Positions 6,933-15,541 of a stretch of DNA of 64,000 nucleotides are shown piece by piece. The first letter of the stretch is position 1. Each line of letters starts with the position of its first letter. This DNA comes from Bacteroidota bacterium (GTDB taxonomy: Bacteria; Bacteroidota; Ignavibacteria; Ignavibacteriales; Melioribacteraceae). The stretch spans positions 65,059 to 129,058 of the forward strand of contig JAMCSN010000108.1 of assembly GCA_023381535.1 (NCBI GenBank), in the 5' to 3' direction. The position numbers and the translations under genes are program-made. Below the pieces are notes generated by a model. It was not told the origin of the DNA. It was given only the letters and a program-made list of their open reading frames with translations, and did no database searches.

Positions 6933-8321
6933 ATGTCTAAGAAAGTAATTAAAAGAAGCTGGGCTGAGCCGTTCAAAATAAAAATGGTTGAGCCGATCAA
7001 AATGACAACGAGACCGTACAGAGAAAAATGTGCGAAGGACGCCGGCTACAATACGTTCTTATTAAAGTCGGATGACGTTTACATTGATCTGTTAACAGAC
7101 AGCGGTACCAATGCGATGAGCGATTATCAGTGGGCGGGAATGATGCTGGGCGACGAAGCGTATGCCGGTAGCAAAAACTTTTATCACTTGTGGGATAACG
7201 TAAAAAAATATTATGGAATGCCGTACTTCGTACCAACGCACCAAGGACGCGCCGCAGAACACATCATTTCAAAAATTATGATTCAACCGGGCGATTTTAT
7301 TCCGGGCAACATGTACTTCACAACTACACGCGAACACCAGGAATTAGCCGGCGGAAAATTTGTTGATGTAATTATCGACGAAGCTCACGAAGCTCAGAAC
7401 AAACATCCGTTCAAAGGAAACATCGATCCGAAAAAGTTGAAAGACTTGATCAAAAAAGTCGGCGCAAAGAAAATCCCATACGTAAGCATGGCTGGTCCGG
7501 TAAACATGGCCGGCGGTCAACCGTTCTCGATGGCAAACTTGAAAGAGATTTCTAAACTCACACAAAACTATGGCATAAAACTTTGGTTCGATGCAACGCG
7601 CGCAACCGAAAATGCTTACTTTGTTAAAGTGCGTGAAAAAGGTTACGAGAATAAATCAATCGCGCAAATCTTGAAAGAAATGTGTTCTTACTTTGACGGA
7701 TTGTGGGTGAGCGCAAAAAAAGATTTGATGGTCAACATCGGCGGATTTCTTGCAACGCGCAACAAACACGTTTACGAAGAAGCACGCAACATGGTTGTAA
7801 TTTATGAAGGACTTCACACTTACGGCGGGTTAGCAGGACGCGATATGGAAGCGATGGCGCGCGGACTCGAAGAGATGGTTGAGTTCGATAACATCAAAGC
7901 CCGCATCGGTCAAGTTGAATACTGCGGCAAGCAGCTCGAAAAATATAATATTCCGCTGGTTTATCCTTTCGGCGGACATGCGATATTTCTTGATGCAAAA
8001 AAATTCTTGCCTCATTTGAAACAAGATTTGTTCCCGGCTCAAACTTTGGCGGCTGAGATTTATCTTGATTCAGGCGTGCGCGGAATGGAAAGAGGAATTG
8101 TTTCTGCCGGACGCGATTCTCAAACCGGAAAGAACCGTTACCCGAAACTTGAATTAGTTCGCTTAACCTTCCCGCGGCGTGTATATACTCAAGCACACAT
8201 TGATGTTATGGTCGAATCAATAGCGCAAGTTTATGAAGATAGGAAGAAGGTAAAAGGATTGAAGATGGTTTTCGAACCGAAACATTTGAGATTCTTCCAG
8301 GCAAGATTTAAAAAAATATAA
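6933..8321 (+). CDS. tpl: tyrosine phenol-lyase (beta-tyrosinase)
   Basis: PLP enzyme that cleaves L-tyrosine to phenol, pyruvate and ammonia; 462 residues. It follows tyrosine phenol-lyase over tryptophanase in most discriminating stretches: AGYNTFLL, DSGTNAMSDYQWAGMM, GNMYFTTTR, GGLAGRDMEAMA, and MERGIVSAGR, where the Arg equivalent to Arg381 that binds the tyrosine hydroxyl is kept (tryptophanase has a hydrophobic residue). The PLP lysine is in SAKKD near residue 262, a sequence closer to tryptophanase, which leaves some doubt. GGAG eight bases before the ATG is a good ribosome site. Same strand as queF (67-base gap) and glnD, but no functional link is evident. Phenol handling genes are absent. 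Confidence 0.85.
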   Translation: MSKKVIKRSWAEPFKIKMVEPIKMTTRPYREKCAKDAGYNTFLLKSDDVYIDLLTDSGTNAMSDYQWAGMMLGDEAYAGSKNFYHLWDNVKKYYGMPYFVPTHQGRAAEHIISKIMIQPGDFIPGNMYFTTTREHQELAGGKFVDVIIDEAHEAQNKHPFKGNIDPKKLKDLIKKVGAKKIPYVSMAGPVNMAGGQPFSMANLKEISKLTQNYGIKLWFDATRATENAYFVKVREKGYENKSIAQILKEMCSYFDGLWVSAKKDLMVNIGGFLATRNKHVYEEARNMVVIYEGLHTYGGLAGRDMEAMARGLEEMVEFDNIKARIGQVEYCGKQLEKYNIPLVYPFGGHAIFLDAKKFLPHLKQDLFPAQTLAAEIYLDSGVRGMERGIVSAGRDSQTGKNRYPKLELVRLTFPRRVYTQAHIDVMVESIAQVYEDRKKVKGLKMVFEPKHLRFFQARFKKI

Positions 8322-8350
8322 TTCATAAAGAGCGTTAATAGTTCACTAAC

Positions 8351-8377
8351 GTAGGGACGAGGTTACTTCGTCCCTAC
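8351..8377. repeat. palindrome between tpl and glnD
   Basis: Perfect 10-bp arms GTAGGGACGA / TCGTCCCTAC with a 7-base loop. A poor T-run follows, so it is more likely an intergenic repeat than a terminator. A palindrome with similar ends (GTAGG...CCTAC) occurs at 55324-55350. Confidence 0.75.
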
Positions 8378-8391
8378 ATGTATTTGTTGAA

Positions 8392-10956
8392 ATGTTAGTC
8401 ATGGATCCACTGAAACTAAAAGAAAAATTTTTTGCCGATCGTGATCTTATTTTTCACGATGAAGATCTGCAAAAGGACCCGTTCAAGTTCTGCGTGAAAT
8501 GGAGCTTGCTGGTTGAGGAGTATATTCAGAAAATTTTGCATGGGCAAAAACTAAAATGCGCTGTCGCATCGGTGGGAAGTTTCAGCCGCCGCGAACTCTC
8601 CCCGTTTTCCGATATAGATATAATGTTCATCTTCGAAAAAATTGACGGCAACGAAAAGACAATTAAAGATTGCGTTACGATGCTCTGGGACGCGGGTATT
8701 GAAGTCTCACACACTGTTCGTGAGTTTACCGACATCAAAAGATTTTTAAAAGAAGATCTGCACGCGTTCACCCAGTTTTTCGAAACGAGATACATCCTCG
8801 GCAACGAAAAACTTTACACGGCATGGAGCCAGAAAATATTTGAATCGATTTCCGCCAAGCAGAAAACAGAACTCATCAATAAATACTATATCGATCTTGA
8901 AGAACGTTATCACAAGTACGGCGACTCCGCAAAAGTTCTTGAGCCAAATGTAAAATACACTGCCGGCGGGTTGCGGGATATACAGCTTGTTGAATGGATA
9001 TACACGCTTCAAAATAATCTTTCGTTAACTTCGCAAGAAGAAATTACACAGACGCAGCATTTCCTTTCTATTCTGAAAAAAGAAAAAATTCTTGTGCCGA
9101 GAGCTGTTACCCGTCTTCAGGAAAGTTACCGGATGATTTTGAATACGCGCAATCATCTTCATCTTATCAGCAATCATAAAAACGACCGGCTCGAATTTAC
9201 ATACCAGGAAAAAATTGCCAACGTTCACGGACACACAGGCGACGGCTGGCATCAATACATGCGCAAATATTTTGATTCGGCGAATGTCGTAAAACGTTTC
9301 GCGCGAACAATGATGAAGCGTTACTACGAAGAGATCACGCCGCCCATCAGTAAATATCTTGCAATTCATCTCGATACCGATTTTACTCTGAAGGGCGAAG
9401 TGATTTCTGTAAATCGGAACTCTTCGCTTTCACTTTCGAGCATACTAAGAGCATTTTATTACCGCGGACTTCATGACGCGCACTTCGATGAAAATTTGCG
9501 TTCGCAAATCATCGAGAGCGTAATCGATCATGAAGAGACACAAACATTTGAGCCGCAGTCGTCTGTGTTCTTCAGAGAAATTTTGAAACTTCCGAGGAAT
9601 GTTGGAAAAACTTTAACTGCAATGAACGAGCTCGGCGTGCTCGGCGCTTTTCTGACTGAGTTCAAAGATATGATCGGATTTTTTCAACCCGGAGTATATC
9701 ATTGTTACACTGCCGATGAGCATACGTTAATTGCGCTGAACAATCTTGAAAACTTGGCAACGGAAACTTCTCCTTTGGGAAAATTATTTCAAGGACTGCG
9801 CGATAGAGACATTCTTTATCTCGCTGTGCTTTTTCACGACATTGCCAAACCGATCAGTATTTCCGGGCATGAAATCATCGGCGCCGAAATTGCCAATTCG
9901 ATAATGGAACGTTTGGGCTACGGTCCCGATGAAATTGAGATCGTACAATTCTTGGTTAGAAATCATTTGGTAATGGAACAGGTTGCTTTCCGAAGAAATC
10001 TCAACGATCCTTCCACGCTGAATAATTTTGCGCAGTTGTTTTCGTATTCCAAACAAATTGATTTTCTCTACATGCTCACGTATGCAGATCTTTCTGCTGT
10101 ATCGCAAGTTGTTTGGACGCAGTGGAAGAGCGATTTGCTGAATGAACTCTACCGAAAAATAAAAACCATGCTTGACGACAGAATCACTGCGCAGGAATTG
10201 CTGTCGTACAATTTGCATGAGATCATCAGCGGTGCGGAAATTCCTTCCGAAGATTCTTTCATCGATCACATTGAATCGATTAACGACCTCGGCTACATGC
10301 AGCATTTTTCAACAGAAGAAATTAACCAGCACATCGAAGAAATTGAGAAAGGTTCCGCCGTCTCTGTTTTTTTCAAAATTGACGAACCTTTTACCGTCGT
10401 AACCGTTATCACAAGAGATTCCGAAGCGCTGCTTTCACACTTGTGCGGCGCGCTTTCAATCAACGATCTAAACATTCACGACGCAAAAATATTTACGCGC
10501 AAGGATGGAATTGTTATTGATAGCTTCAACGTAACGGATTTCAGAACGAACAAACCGATTGGCGATGAACGCTATGCCAAGATTACGAAGGACTTGAATC
10601 TTGCAATCGAAAATGAGCTGCAGATAACAAAAGAATTCAACCAGATCAAATCAAAGTGGCGGCGTCTCGAAAGCAAACTTTTTAAGCGCAAAGGAAAAAT
10701 CAAAATTGCGTTTGAGAAGCATGACAAATACACCATCATTGATATTTTCTCGCCCGACAGGTTAGGACTTTTGTTTCAGGTGACAAAAAAGATGAACGAG
10801 CTCGGACTTTCAGTTTACTTCGCAAAAATTTCTACGAAAGCTGACGACGTGGTTGACTCGTTTTACATTCTTGATCGGAACAGAAAAAAAATCTCGCCTG
10901 ACGTTTACGAACTAATTACGCATGAGTTAACTCAAACAATAGAAGAAATGTTATAG
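8392..10956 (+). CDS. glnD: PII uridylyltransferase / uridylyl-removing enzyme GlnD
   Basis: Bifunctional glutamine sensor that uridylylates PII when nitrogen is short and removes the group when glutamine is plentiful. 854 residues with the full domain order: nucleotidyltransferase (GSFSRRELSPFSDIDI near 60-76), a GlnD helical linker, HD hydrolase (YTADEHT near 442, LFHDIAKP near 478), and two C-terminal ACT domains (starting about 666 and 779). ATG at 8392 or 8401; no clear ribosome site for either. No glnB/glnK in the window. It is followed by murI after eight bases, so the two are probably cotranscribed. Confidence 0.93.
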   Translation: MLVMDPLKLKEKFFADRDLIFHDEDLQKDPFKFCVKWSLLVEEYIQKILHGQKLKCAVASVGSFSRRELSPFSDIDIMFIFEKIDGNEKTIKDCVTMLWDAGIEVSHTVREFTDIKRFLKEDLHAFTQFFETRYILGNEKLYTAWSQKIFESISAKQKTELINKYYIDLEERYHKYGDSAKVLEPNVKYTAGGLRDIQLVEWIYTLQNNLSLTSQEEITQTQHFLSILKKEKILVPRAVTRLQESYRMILNTRNHLHLISNHKNDRLEFTYQEKIANVHGHTGDGWHQYMRKYFDSANVVKRFARTMMKRYYEEITPPISKYLAIHLDTDFTLKGEVISVNRNSSLSLSSILRAFYYRGLHDAHFDENLRSQIIESVIDHEETQTFEPQSSVFFREILKLPRNVGKTLTAMNELGVLGAFLTEFKDMIGFFQPGVYHCYTADEHTLIALNNLENLATETSPLGKLFQGLRDRDILYLAVLFHDIAKPISISGHEIIGAEIANSIMERLGYGPDEIEIVQFLVRNHLVMEQVAFRRNLNDPSTLNNFAQLFSYSKQIDFLYMLTYADLSAVSQVVWTQWKSDLLNELYRKIKTMLDDRITAQELLSYNLHEIISGAEIPSEDSFIDHIESINDLGYMQHFSTEEINQHIEEIEKGSAVSVFFKIDEPFTVVTVITRDSEALLSHLCGALSINDLNIHDAKIFTRKDGIVIDSFNVTDFRTNKPIGDERYAKITKDLNLAIENELQITKEFNQIKSKWRRLESKLFKRKGKIKIAFEKHDKYTIIDIFSPDRLGLLFQVTKKMNELGLSVYFAKISTKADDVVDSFYILDRNRKKISPDVYELITHELTQTIEEML

Positions 10957-10964
10957 GTGTCAAA

Positions 10965-11792
10965 TTGAATTTTATGAACAGAACAAATCCTATCGGTTTT
11001 TTTGATTCAGGTATAGGCGGGCTTACCGTGGTACGCGCCGTTACACGTTTAATGCCGAATGAAAACATAGTTTACTTTGGAGATACTGCGCGTGTACCGT
11101 ATGGTTCTAAATCGAATGAAACGGTGATTGAGTATTCGCTTCAAGCGGCAAATTTTTTATTGAGAAAAAATATTAAGCTGCTCGTTGTTGCATGCAATAC
11201 GGCTTCGTCCGTTGCGTTGAAAGAACTGAAAAGATTCTTAACAATTCCGGTTATTGGAATGATTGAACCGGGTGCGAAGATGGCTCTGCAAGAATCAAGA
11301 AAAAAAGTTGTCGGCGTAATTGGAACAAGAGCAACGATTAATAATCAAGCGTATGCGCACGAATTAAAAAAGCTGAATTCAAAAGTCAAAGTTTATGAAC
11401 AAGCATGCCCATTGTTCGTCCCGCTTGCTGAAGAAGGATGGCTTGATCACAAAGTAACCGAGATGATTGCGAAAGAATATTTGAGCGAACTTAAAGAGAA
11501 GAAAATCGACAGTTTGATTCTTGGCTGCACTCATTACCCGATACTTGCCGAGATCATTCAAAAAGTTATTGGAAAAAATGTTCGTCTTGTAGATTCCGGA
11601 ACGCCCGCTGCACAATTAGTAGAAGATTATTTGAATGGAAGGCAGTTGAGAAATCAATCGGTGCATCATGGCGAAAGCGAATTTTATGTGAGCGATGTTC
11701 CGCTAAAATTCCGCGAAGTTGCAGAACGGTTTTTAGGCAAGAAAATAACTCACCTTCATAAAGTTGAATTGGAAGAGCTTACTAACGAGTGA
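10965..11792 (+). CDS. murI: glutamate racemase
   Basis: Makes D-glutamate for peptidoglycan. About 272-275 residues; [11 protein letters not shown] near the N-terminus, the two catalytic cysteines in VVACNTASS (near 78) and LGCTHYP (near 187), and the family ending in EDYL. Start choice is open: TTG at 10965 has AGGTG (10955-10959) at the right distance, while ATG at 10974 is the more usual codon but lies too far from it. Directly after glnD, and its stop codon overlaps the GTG start of the small gene at 11789. Confidence 0.93.
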   Translation: MNFMNRTNPIGFFDSGIGGLTVVRAVTRLMPNENIVYFGDTARVPYGSKSNETVIEYSLQAANFLLRKNIKLLVVACNTASSVALKELKRFLTIPVIGMIEPGAKMALQESRKKVVGVIGTRATINNQAYAHELKKLNSKVKVYEQACPLFVPLAEEGWLDHKVTEMIAKEYLSELKEKKIDSLILGCTHYPILAEIIQKVIGKNVRLVDSGTPAAQLVEDYLNGRQLRNQSVHHGESEFYVSDVPLKFREVAERFLGKKITHLHKVELEELTNE

Positions 11793-12046
11793 GACTAGAT
11801 TCTGGATACTGGATAATTGTTGAGGGCTACGGAAGAAGATACTACAAGCAAGACTTTATACATTTCTTGATTACAGCATTAGCTTCAAATGATGAAACAA
11901 CCGATCATCTGGAAACACTTTTCGAAACAAAATCATTATCTGATGAGAAACTTTATAACGATCTAAATAATCGTCTTAATACATTGGGTAAAAAACTTAA
12001 TTCATTTATAAAGTCAGTACAAGAAGAACACCAAAGCCCTCGTTAA
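11789..12046 (+). CDS. hypothetical protein (85 aa) flanked by inverted repeats
   Basis: Not recognised. 85 residues, GTG start overlapping the murI stop codon by four bases (GTGA). The first codons fall inside one arm of an inverted repeat (11795-11812) whose other arm lies just after the gene (12066-12083). The C-terminal half is predicted to be helical and Leu/Asn/Lys-rich. Because the start lies in repeat DNA, the coding region may be a short mobile or captured segment rather than a native gene; a later start is possible. Confidence 0.45.
   Translation: MRLDSGYWIIVEGYGRRYYKQDFIHFLITALASNDETTDHLETLFETKSLSDEKLYNDLNNRLNTLGKKLNSFIKSVQEEHQSPR
11795..11812. repeat. inverted repeat, left arm
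   Basis: CTAGATTCTGGATACTGG; its reverse complement recurs at 12066-12083 with one mismatch in 18. It overlaps the 5' end of the 85-aa reading frame. Confidence 0.75.
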
Positions 12047-12065
12047 TTATAAAACTTCCTAGCTC

Positions 12066-12083
12066 CCAGTATCCAGCATCTAG
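12066..12083. repeat. inverted repeat, right arm
   Basis: CCAGTATCCAGCATCTAG, the reverse complement of 11795-11812 at 17 of 18 positions, followed by further CTAG-containing variations of the same words up to about 12097. It overlaps the 3' end of the Nudix gene. Confidence 0.75.
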
Positions 12084-12622
12084 TATCTAGAATCCAGCGT
12101 CAGTTTATACATGCTGATTCCACAAATGGTTTTTGCATCTGAAATTTCTCCGGTTCTGATTTTTTCTTCAATCTCATCTAAGGTAAATTCAAACATTTCC
12201 ATTCCTTCTTCGCCTTCTTCGCGCGCGTGATCGCCTGGTAATAAGTTTTCAGCGAGGAAAATATGCAGAACTTCCGAACAAAATCCGGGACTTGTATGAA
12301 TCTTTCCGAGTTTGGAAATTTTATTTGAAGTGTATCCGGTTTCCTCAGTTAGTTCTCTAATTGCGCAGACTTGCGGATCCTCGTCTTTATCTAATTTCCC
12401 AGCGGGCAATTCTAGCAAAACTTCCTTGCTGGGATAACGGTATTGTGTTACCATTACTATTTTGCCGTCGTTTTTAACTGCTACGACAACGGCACCGCCG
12501 GGATGGACGGCAACTTCGCGCCGCGCTTTGTTACCGCTTCCGTTGTATTCTATTTCATCGATTTTTACATCAAAAACTTTCCCGCGAAAAATAATTTCGG
12601 ATTTAGTTACTGAAAAATTCAT
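12080..12622 (-). CDS. Nudix hydrolase, ADP-ribose pyrophosphatase type
   Basis: Hydrolyses a nucleoside diphosphate-X, most likely ADP-ribose to AMP and ribose 5-phosphate. 180 residues with a complete Nudix box GX5EX7REXXEEXG (GKLDKDEDPQ...RELTEETG, near residues 76-98) and the preceding LLELPAG typical of the NudF/ADPRase group. The C-terminal end reaches into repeat DNA at 12080-12083. GAGGAGT-like sequence (AGGAG) precedes the ATG. First gene of a minus-strand group facing the murI transcript. Confidence 0.88.
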   Translation of the reverse strand: MNFSVTKSEIIFRGKVFDVKIDEIEYNGSGNKARREVAVHPGGAVVVAVKNDGKIVMVTQYRYPSKEVLLELPAGKLDKDEDPQVCAIRELTEETGYTSNKISKLGKIHTSPGFCSEVLHIFLAENLLPGDHAREEGEEGMEMFEFTLDEIEEKIRTGEISDAKTICGISMYKLTLDSRY

Positions 12623-12697
12623 TTACTCCTCAAAATTACTTGGTCAAAGATAGGAAAATGAATCGACGAAATTAATTCACGGTACAGTTTAATGGAT

Positions 12698-13165
12698 TCA
12701 TTTGATATCGGATAAATTTACTTCCCGAGTAACAGTGTAAGTCCAAAATCCAATTTTGCCCGATGTAATTCTAATCCACTCGTCGAGATTTTCTTCAACA
12801 TAAGTTGGGTAACCGTCAAGAATTTCAATGGTGTTATCTGCAAATCCGATAAAATCAGAAACATACCAAGACCAAGTTTTTCCACCGATTAAATCCTTGT
12901 TAACGTACGCGCCGTTTCCCTTGGCAATTTTAGCAACAACAATTTTGTTGGAAGTTGTACCGGTGCCGCCGATTATTTCCCTTGCATGCTTTATATCTTC
13001 GGGTTTTGTGAGGGGAAGAATGTAAGAATCATTATGGTTGGGATTTGTTTCAGCTACAAGAAAATATACCGTTTTATCTTCCGGCATATCTGTAACGGCA
13101 TTGTCACAAGCAAACAGAACAAATAAAAACGTTGTGAATAGAAATATTTTATGCAGCTTGTTCAT
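12698..13165 (-). CDS. lipoprotein with BP74-like domain
   Basis: 155-residue predicted lipoprotein: signal peptide with FLFVLFAC, cysteine near residue 20. The body (FLVAETNPN..., EDIKHAREIIGG, KIVVAKIAKG, WSWYV, ILDGYPTYVEENLDEW, GFWTYTV) resembles the N-terminal domain of Dictyostelium calcium-regulated protein BP74 and its bacterial relatives, which share the order of an HAR-like helix, WSYH-like strand and YVEEHLDE; this comes from memory and the function of the domain is unknown. ATG at 13165 is chosen because the longer frame from 13246 would bury the signal peptide. Confidence 0.7.
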   Translation of the reverse strand: MNKLHKIFLFTTFLFVLFACDNAVTDMPEDKTVYFLVAETNPNHNDSYILPLTKPEDIKHAREIIGGTGTTSNKIVVAKIAKGNGAYVNKDLIGGKTWSWYVSDFIGFADNTIEILDGYPTYVEENLDEWIRITSGKIGFWTYTVTREVNLSDIK

Positions 13166-13305
13166 GCTTTGCTTCTCATTAGATTTTTGAAGTTGAAGTA
13201 AGTATAACTTCATCGGAAGTTTAATCCATCTTTGCAGAAATTTCAACTACTTAATTGTGCCACTAAATCATTTTCTCTATAATTCTCTTGATGTATTTGT
13301 TAAGT

Positions 13306-13578
13306 TCAATAAACTTCGGAATGGGAACCGACATCGATAAGAATGATCGTATCCTTTTCTATTATGAAGTCAATAGTGATTCGGTAGGAAATATTTATAG
13401 AAACGGAATATATGTCGGCATGTTTTCCCGCTAATTTGTGTAGTCTTAATGAAGAGTGAAAAGGATTGATCTCGAGAAGCTTAAGGTTTTTTTCGTATTG
13501 CTTGATGATTTGCGGATGATGCTTGAAAATTTTTTTTGCCCTTCTATTATAACTTTCTGTAAAAATAAGCTTAGCCAC
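13306..13578 (-). CDS. RelE/ParE-family toxin (YafQ-like)
   Basis: Type II toxin of 90 residues. The fold is visible as an N-terminal helical pair (RRAKKIFKHHPQIIKQYEKNLKLL), then LRLHKLAGKHADIYSVSINISYRITID, and a C-terminal ILIDVGSHSEVY. The HKL...YSVSI...YR pattern with a final GSHxxVY is that of the YafQ/RelE mRNA-cleaving group; ribosome-dependent cleavage is inferred. It overlaps the antitoxin by eight bases, so the two are translated together. Whether it is active cannot be told from sequence. Confidence 0.85.
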   Translation of the reverse strand: MAKLIFTESYNRRAKKIFKHHPQIIKQYEKNLKLLEINPFHSSLRLHKLAGKHADIYSVSINISYRITIDFIIEKDTIILIDVGSHSEVY

Positions 13579-13828
13579 GGGTAATCCGCTTTATATGTTT
13601 CTCGACGGATTCCTGAAAGTATTTGCCTTTTTTCATGTCGTTTTTAGCTTCAAGAATCGCTGCATCTAGCTCACACTCTCTAAGGTAATTGTATTTTTCA
13701 ACTGGAAGTATAACATAGCGGTTCTTACCGCGCACTGTCACGAAAACTTCTCTATCATCGGAAGCAGCTTCGCTGATAGCAGCAACTCCTCGCGTTTTTA
13801 GTTCATTGGCAGTGATCGTCTGGCTCAT
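13571..13828 (-). CDS. Phd/YefM-type antitoxin
   Basis: 85-residue partner of the toxin at 13306. The N-terminal half (ITANELKTRGVAAISEAA ... VFVTVRGKNRYVILPVEKYNYLRE) is the Phd/YefM DNA-binding fold, and the charged C-terminal part would wrap the toxin. ATG at 13828 is chosen because AAAGGAG lies eight bases before it; the open frame extends further upstream only as Ile-rich nonsense. Antitoxin first, toxin second is the usual order, allowing autoregulation of a shared promoter upstream of 13836. Confidence 0.85.
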   Translation of the reverse strand: MSQTITANELKTRGVAAISEAASDDREVFVTVRGKNRYVILPVEKYNYLRECELDAAILEAKNDMKKGKYFQESVEKHIKRITRG

Positions 13829-14015
13829 AATAATGGCTCCTTTATTAGCACCGACAATAGTACGGATAATAATGCTATTAATCAAACCAAAGAATATTTC
13901 ATGTGGGAATGATTTTTAACGAAGTCATCGAAAGAGAATTTATCACTGTTTTGTAGTCGAAAAACTGAATCGATTCAAGTTTATCGTTCAAACAGTAAAA
14001 TTTTATCGGTAACTT

Positions 14016-15149
14016 CTAATTTGCCGAAACAAGCTCTTTCTTGTAGCATCTTCTTCGTTTGTGCTGGCGGGTGTCGTAAAATTTCCATTGGGCTTGGATC
14101 TTGGCGTTTTCTTCTAACTCGCGATTTGTCTCAACCATTCTGATATTATTTCTTATGAATACATTGTTCATCTCGTTGATCAGCATGGCGTTTACGCCTT
14201 TGTTTTGCAAATCCGGACGAACGGCAGTTAGATATAGATCGACATTGGGATTATTTTTCATTGCTCTCAGCACATGAATAAATCCGAACGGGAAAAGTTT
14301 ACCGTGATTTTTTTGAATTGCTCTCGAAAGAGAGGGCATCGTAATCCCAAATGCTGCAACTTTATTATGCTCATCTAAAATTACCGGAACATAATCCGGT
14401 TTTATAAAACCGAAATACGCTTTTACGTACATGTCAATTTGTTTATCGGTGAGTTCAACAAAACCGTAAAGGTCTTTGTAAGCGTTGTTGATCAAATAGA
14501 AAATCTCGCGGGCATACGGAAGAATTTCTTTTGCTTTTTTCACGCGCAAGAATTTTAAATGTTCTCTATTTGCCACAACTTCAGCTATGCGGGAAACTTT
14601 TTCCGGGATTGATCGATTGAGCGTAACGGAAAATTCCAGCCAGTCAACATCTTTGTGATAATCAAATTTTTCAACGAACTTTTGATAATACGGATGATTA
14701 TAGATCGATCCGAAAGTTGAAAGCTCCTCGAACCCTTCAACTAAAAGCCCTTCGCCATCCATGTCGGTAAAACCGAGAGGACCGTGAATACTCGTCATTC
14801 CTTTTTCTTTCGCCCAGCTTTCAACAGCATTGAGTAAACTTCCCGCGACATCTTCATCGTCAATGACATCGAACCATCCGAAGCGTGCACTTTTCTGATT
14901 CCATTTTTCGTTGAATTTGTTGTTGATGATTCCCGCAATTCTGCCGACAATTTTTCCGTCTGTGTATGCCAGCCAATATTTCGCTTCGCAAAAATCAAAT
15001 GCGGGATTTGTTTCCTTTCGTAAAGTTTTCAGATCATCCATGATCAGCGGCGGCACCCAATACTTATTGTCTCTGTAAATTTCGAAAGGGAAGCGGATAA
15101 ATTTTTTTAAATCGCTTTTTGTTTTTACTTCTTTGACAATTATATCCAT
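14016..15149 (-). CDS. GNAT-fold acyltransferase-like protein
   Basis: 377-residue cytoplasmic protein of a family common in Bacteroidota and Ignavibacteria, annotated as GNAT or acyltransferase-like. Two GNAT-like halves can be made out: an N-terminal one with WLAYTDGKIVGRIAGIIN and GPLGFTDMDGEGLLVEGF, and a C-terminal one with KVAAFGITMPSL and DLYLTAVRPDLQNKGVNAMLINE (acetyl-CoA pyrophosphate-loop like). Substrate unknown. It precedes the YkvA and S9 peptidase genes on the same strand, with a 41-base gap. Confidence 0.75.
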   Translation of the reverse strand: MDIIVKEVKTKSDLKKFIRFPFEIYRDNKYWVPPLIMDDLKTLRKETNPAFDFCEAKYWLAYTDGKIVGRIAGIINNKFNEKWNQKSARFGWFDVIDDEDVAGSLLNAVESWAKEKGMTSIHGPLGFTDMDGEGLLVEGFEELSTFGSIYNHPYYQKFVEKFDYHKDVDWLEFSVTLNRSIPEKVSRIAEVVANREHLKFLRVKKAKEILPYAREIFYLINNAYKDLYGFVELTDKQIDMYVKAYFGFIKPDYVPVILDEHNKVAAFGITMPSLSRAIQKNHGKLFPFGFIHVLRAMKNNPNVDLYLTAVRPDLQNKGVNAMLINEMNNVFIRNNIRMVETNRELEENAKIQAQWKFYDTRQHKRRRCYKKELVSAN

Positions 15150-15190
15150 TAATAATCCCGGCTTCGGCTGTTTTGCAATTTCAATTTTGT

Positions 15191-15529
15191 TTAATCGTAG
15201 TACGCTGAAATTTCTTTTCCCATAAACGCAATAACTGCGGTGATTACTCCGAGATCGTCAAGATATCCAAAGAACGGTGCGAAATCCGGAATAGCATCGA
15301 TCGGACTAATAAAATAAATCAGCGCGCCAATCACAATTGATTTGCGGTACCACGCAACGCTCTTGTCTTTCATGTAACGGAATAACGCTTTCACGTCGTC
15401 GGCAAATCTTATTCGGCTTCCTTCCTTTTCAACTTTTTTCCAGAGCCGCTCTTCAACGTACTTGCTGCCGCGTTCAACTTTTTCTTCGGTGTCGTATTGA
15501 ACTTCAAAATCTTTTGGATCGTAATTCAT
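15191..15529 (-). CDS. YkvA/DUF1232 family protein
   Basis: 112 residues with the DUF1232 core: IVIGALIYFISPIDAIPD then GYLDDLGVI (near 64-95), where one or two hydrophobic helices carry the conserved SPIDxIPD. Function unknown in any organism; membrane association is likely. Preceded by GGGGA eight bases before the ATG and placed only 12 bases after the S9 peptidase stop in the direction of transcription, so cotranscribed. Confidence 0.85.
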   Translation of the reverse strand: MNYDPKDFEVQYDTEEKVERGSKYVEERLWKKVEKEGSRIRFADDVKALFRYMKDKSVAWYRKSIVIGALIYFISPIDAIPDFAPFFGYLDDLGVITAVIAFMGKEISAYYD

Positions 15530-15541
15530 TTTATTCCCCGT

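Noticed and set aside
6933..8321. Tryptophanase (tnaA) as the name of the PLP lyase
   Set aside because: Most discriminating stretches, especially MERG and DSGTNAMSDYQW, follow tyrosine phenol-lyase.
9784..10305. 173-aa frame antisense to glnD
   Set aside because: Shadow frame from codon pattern of a well-identified gene.
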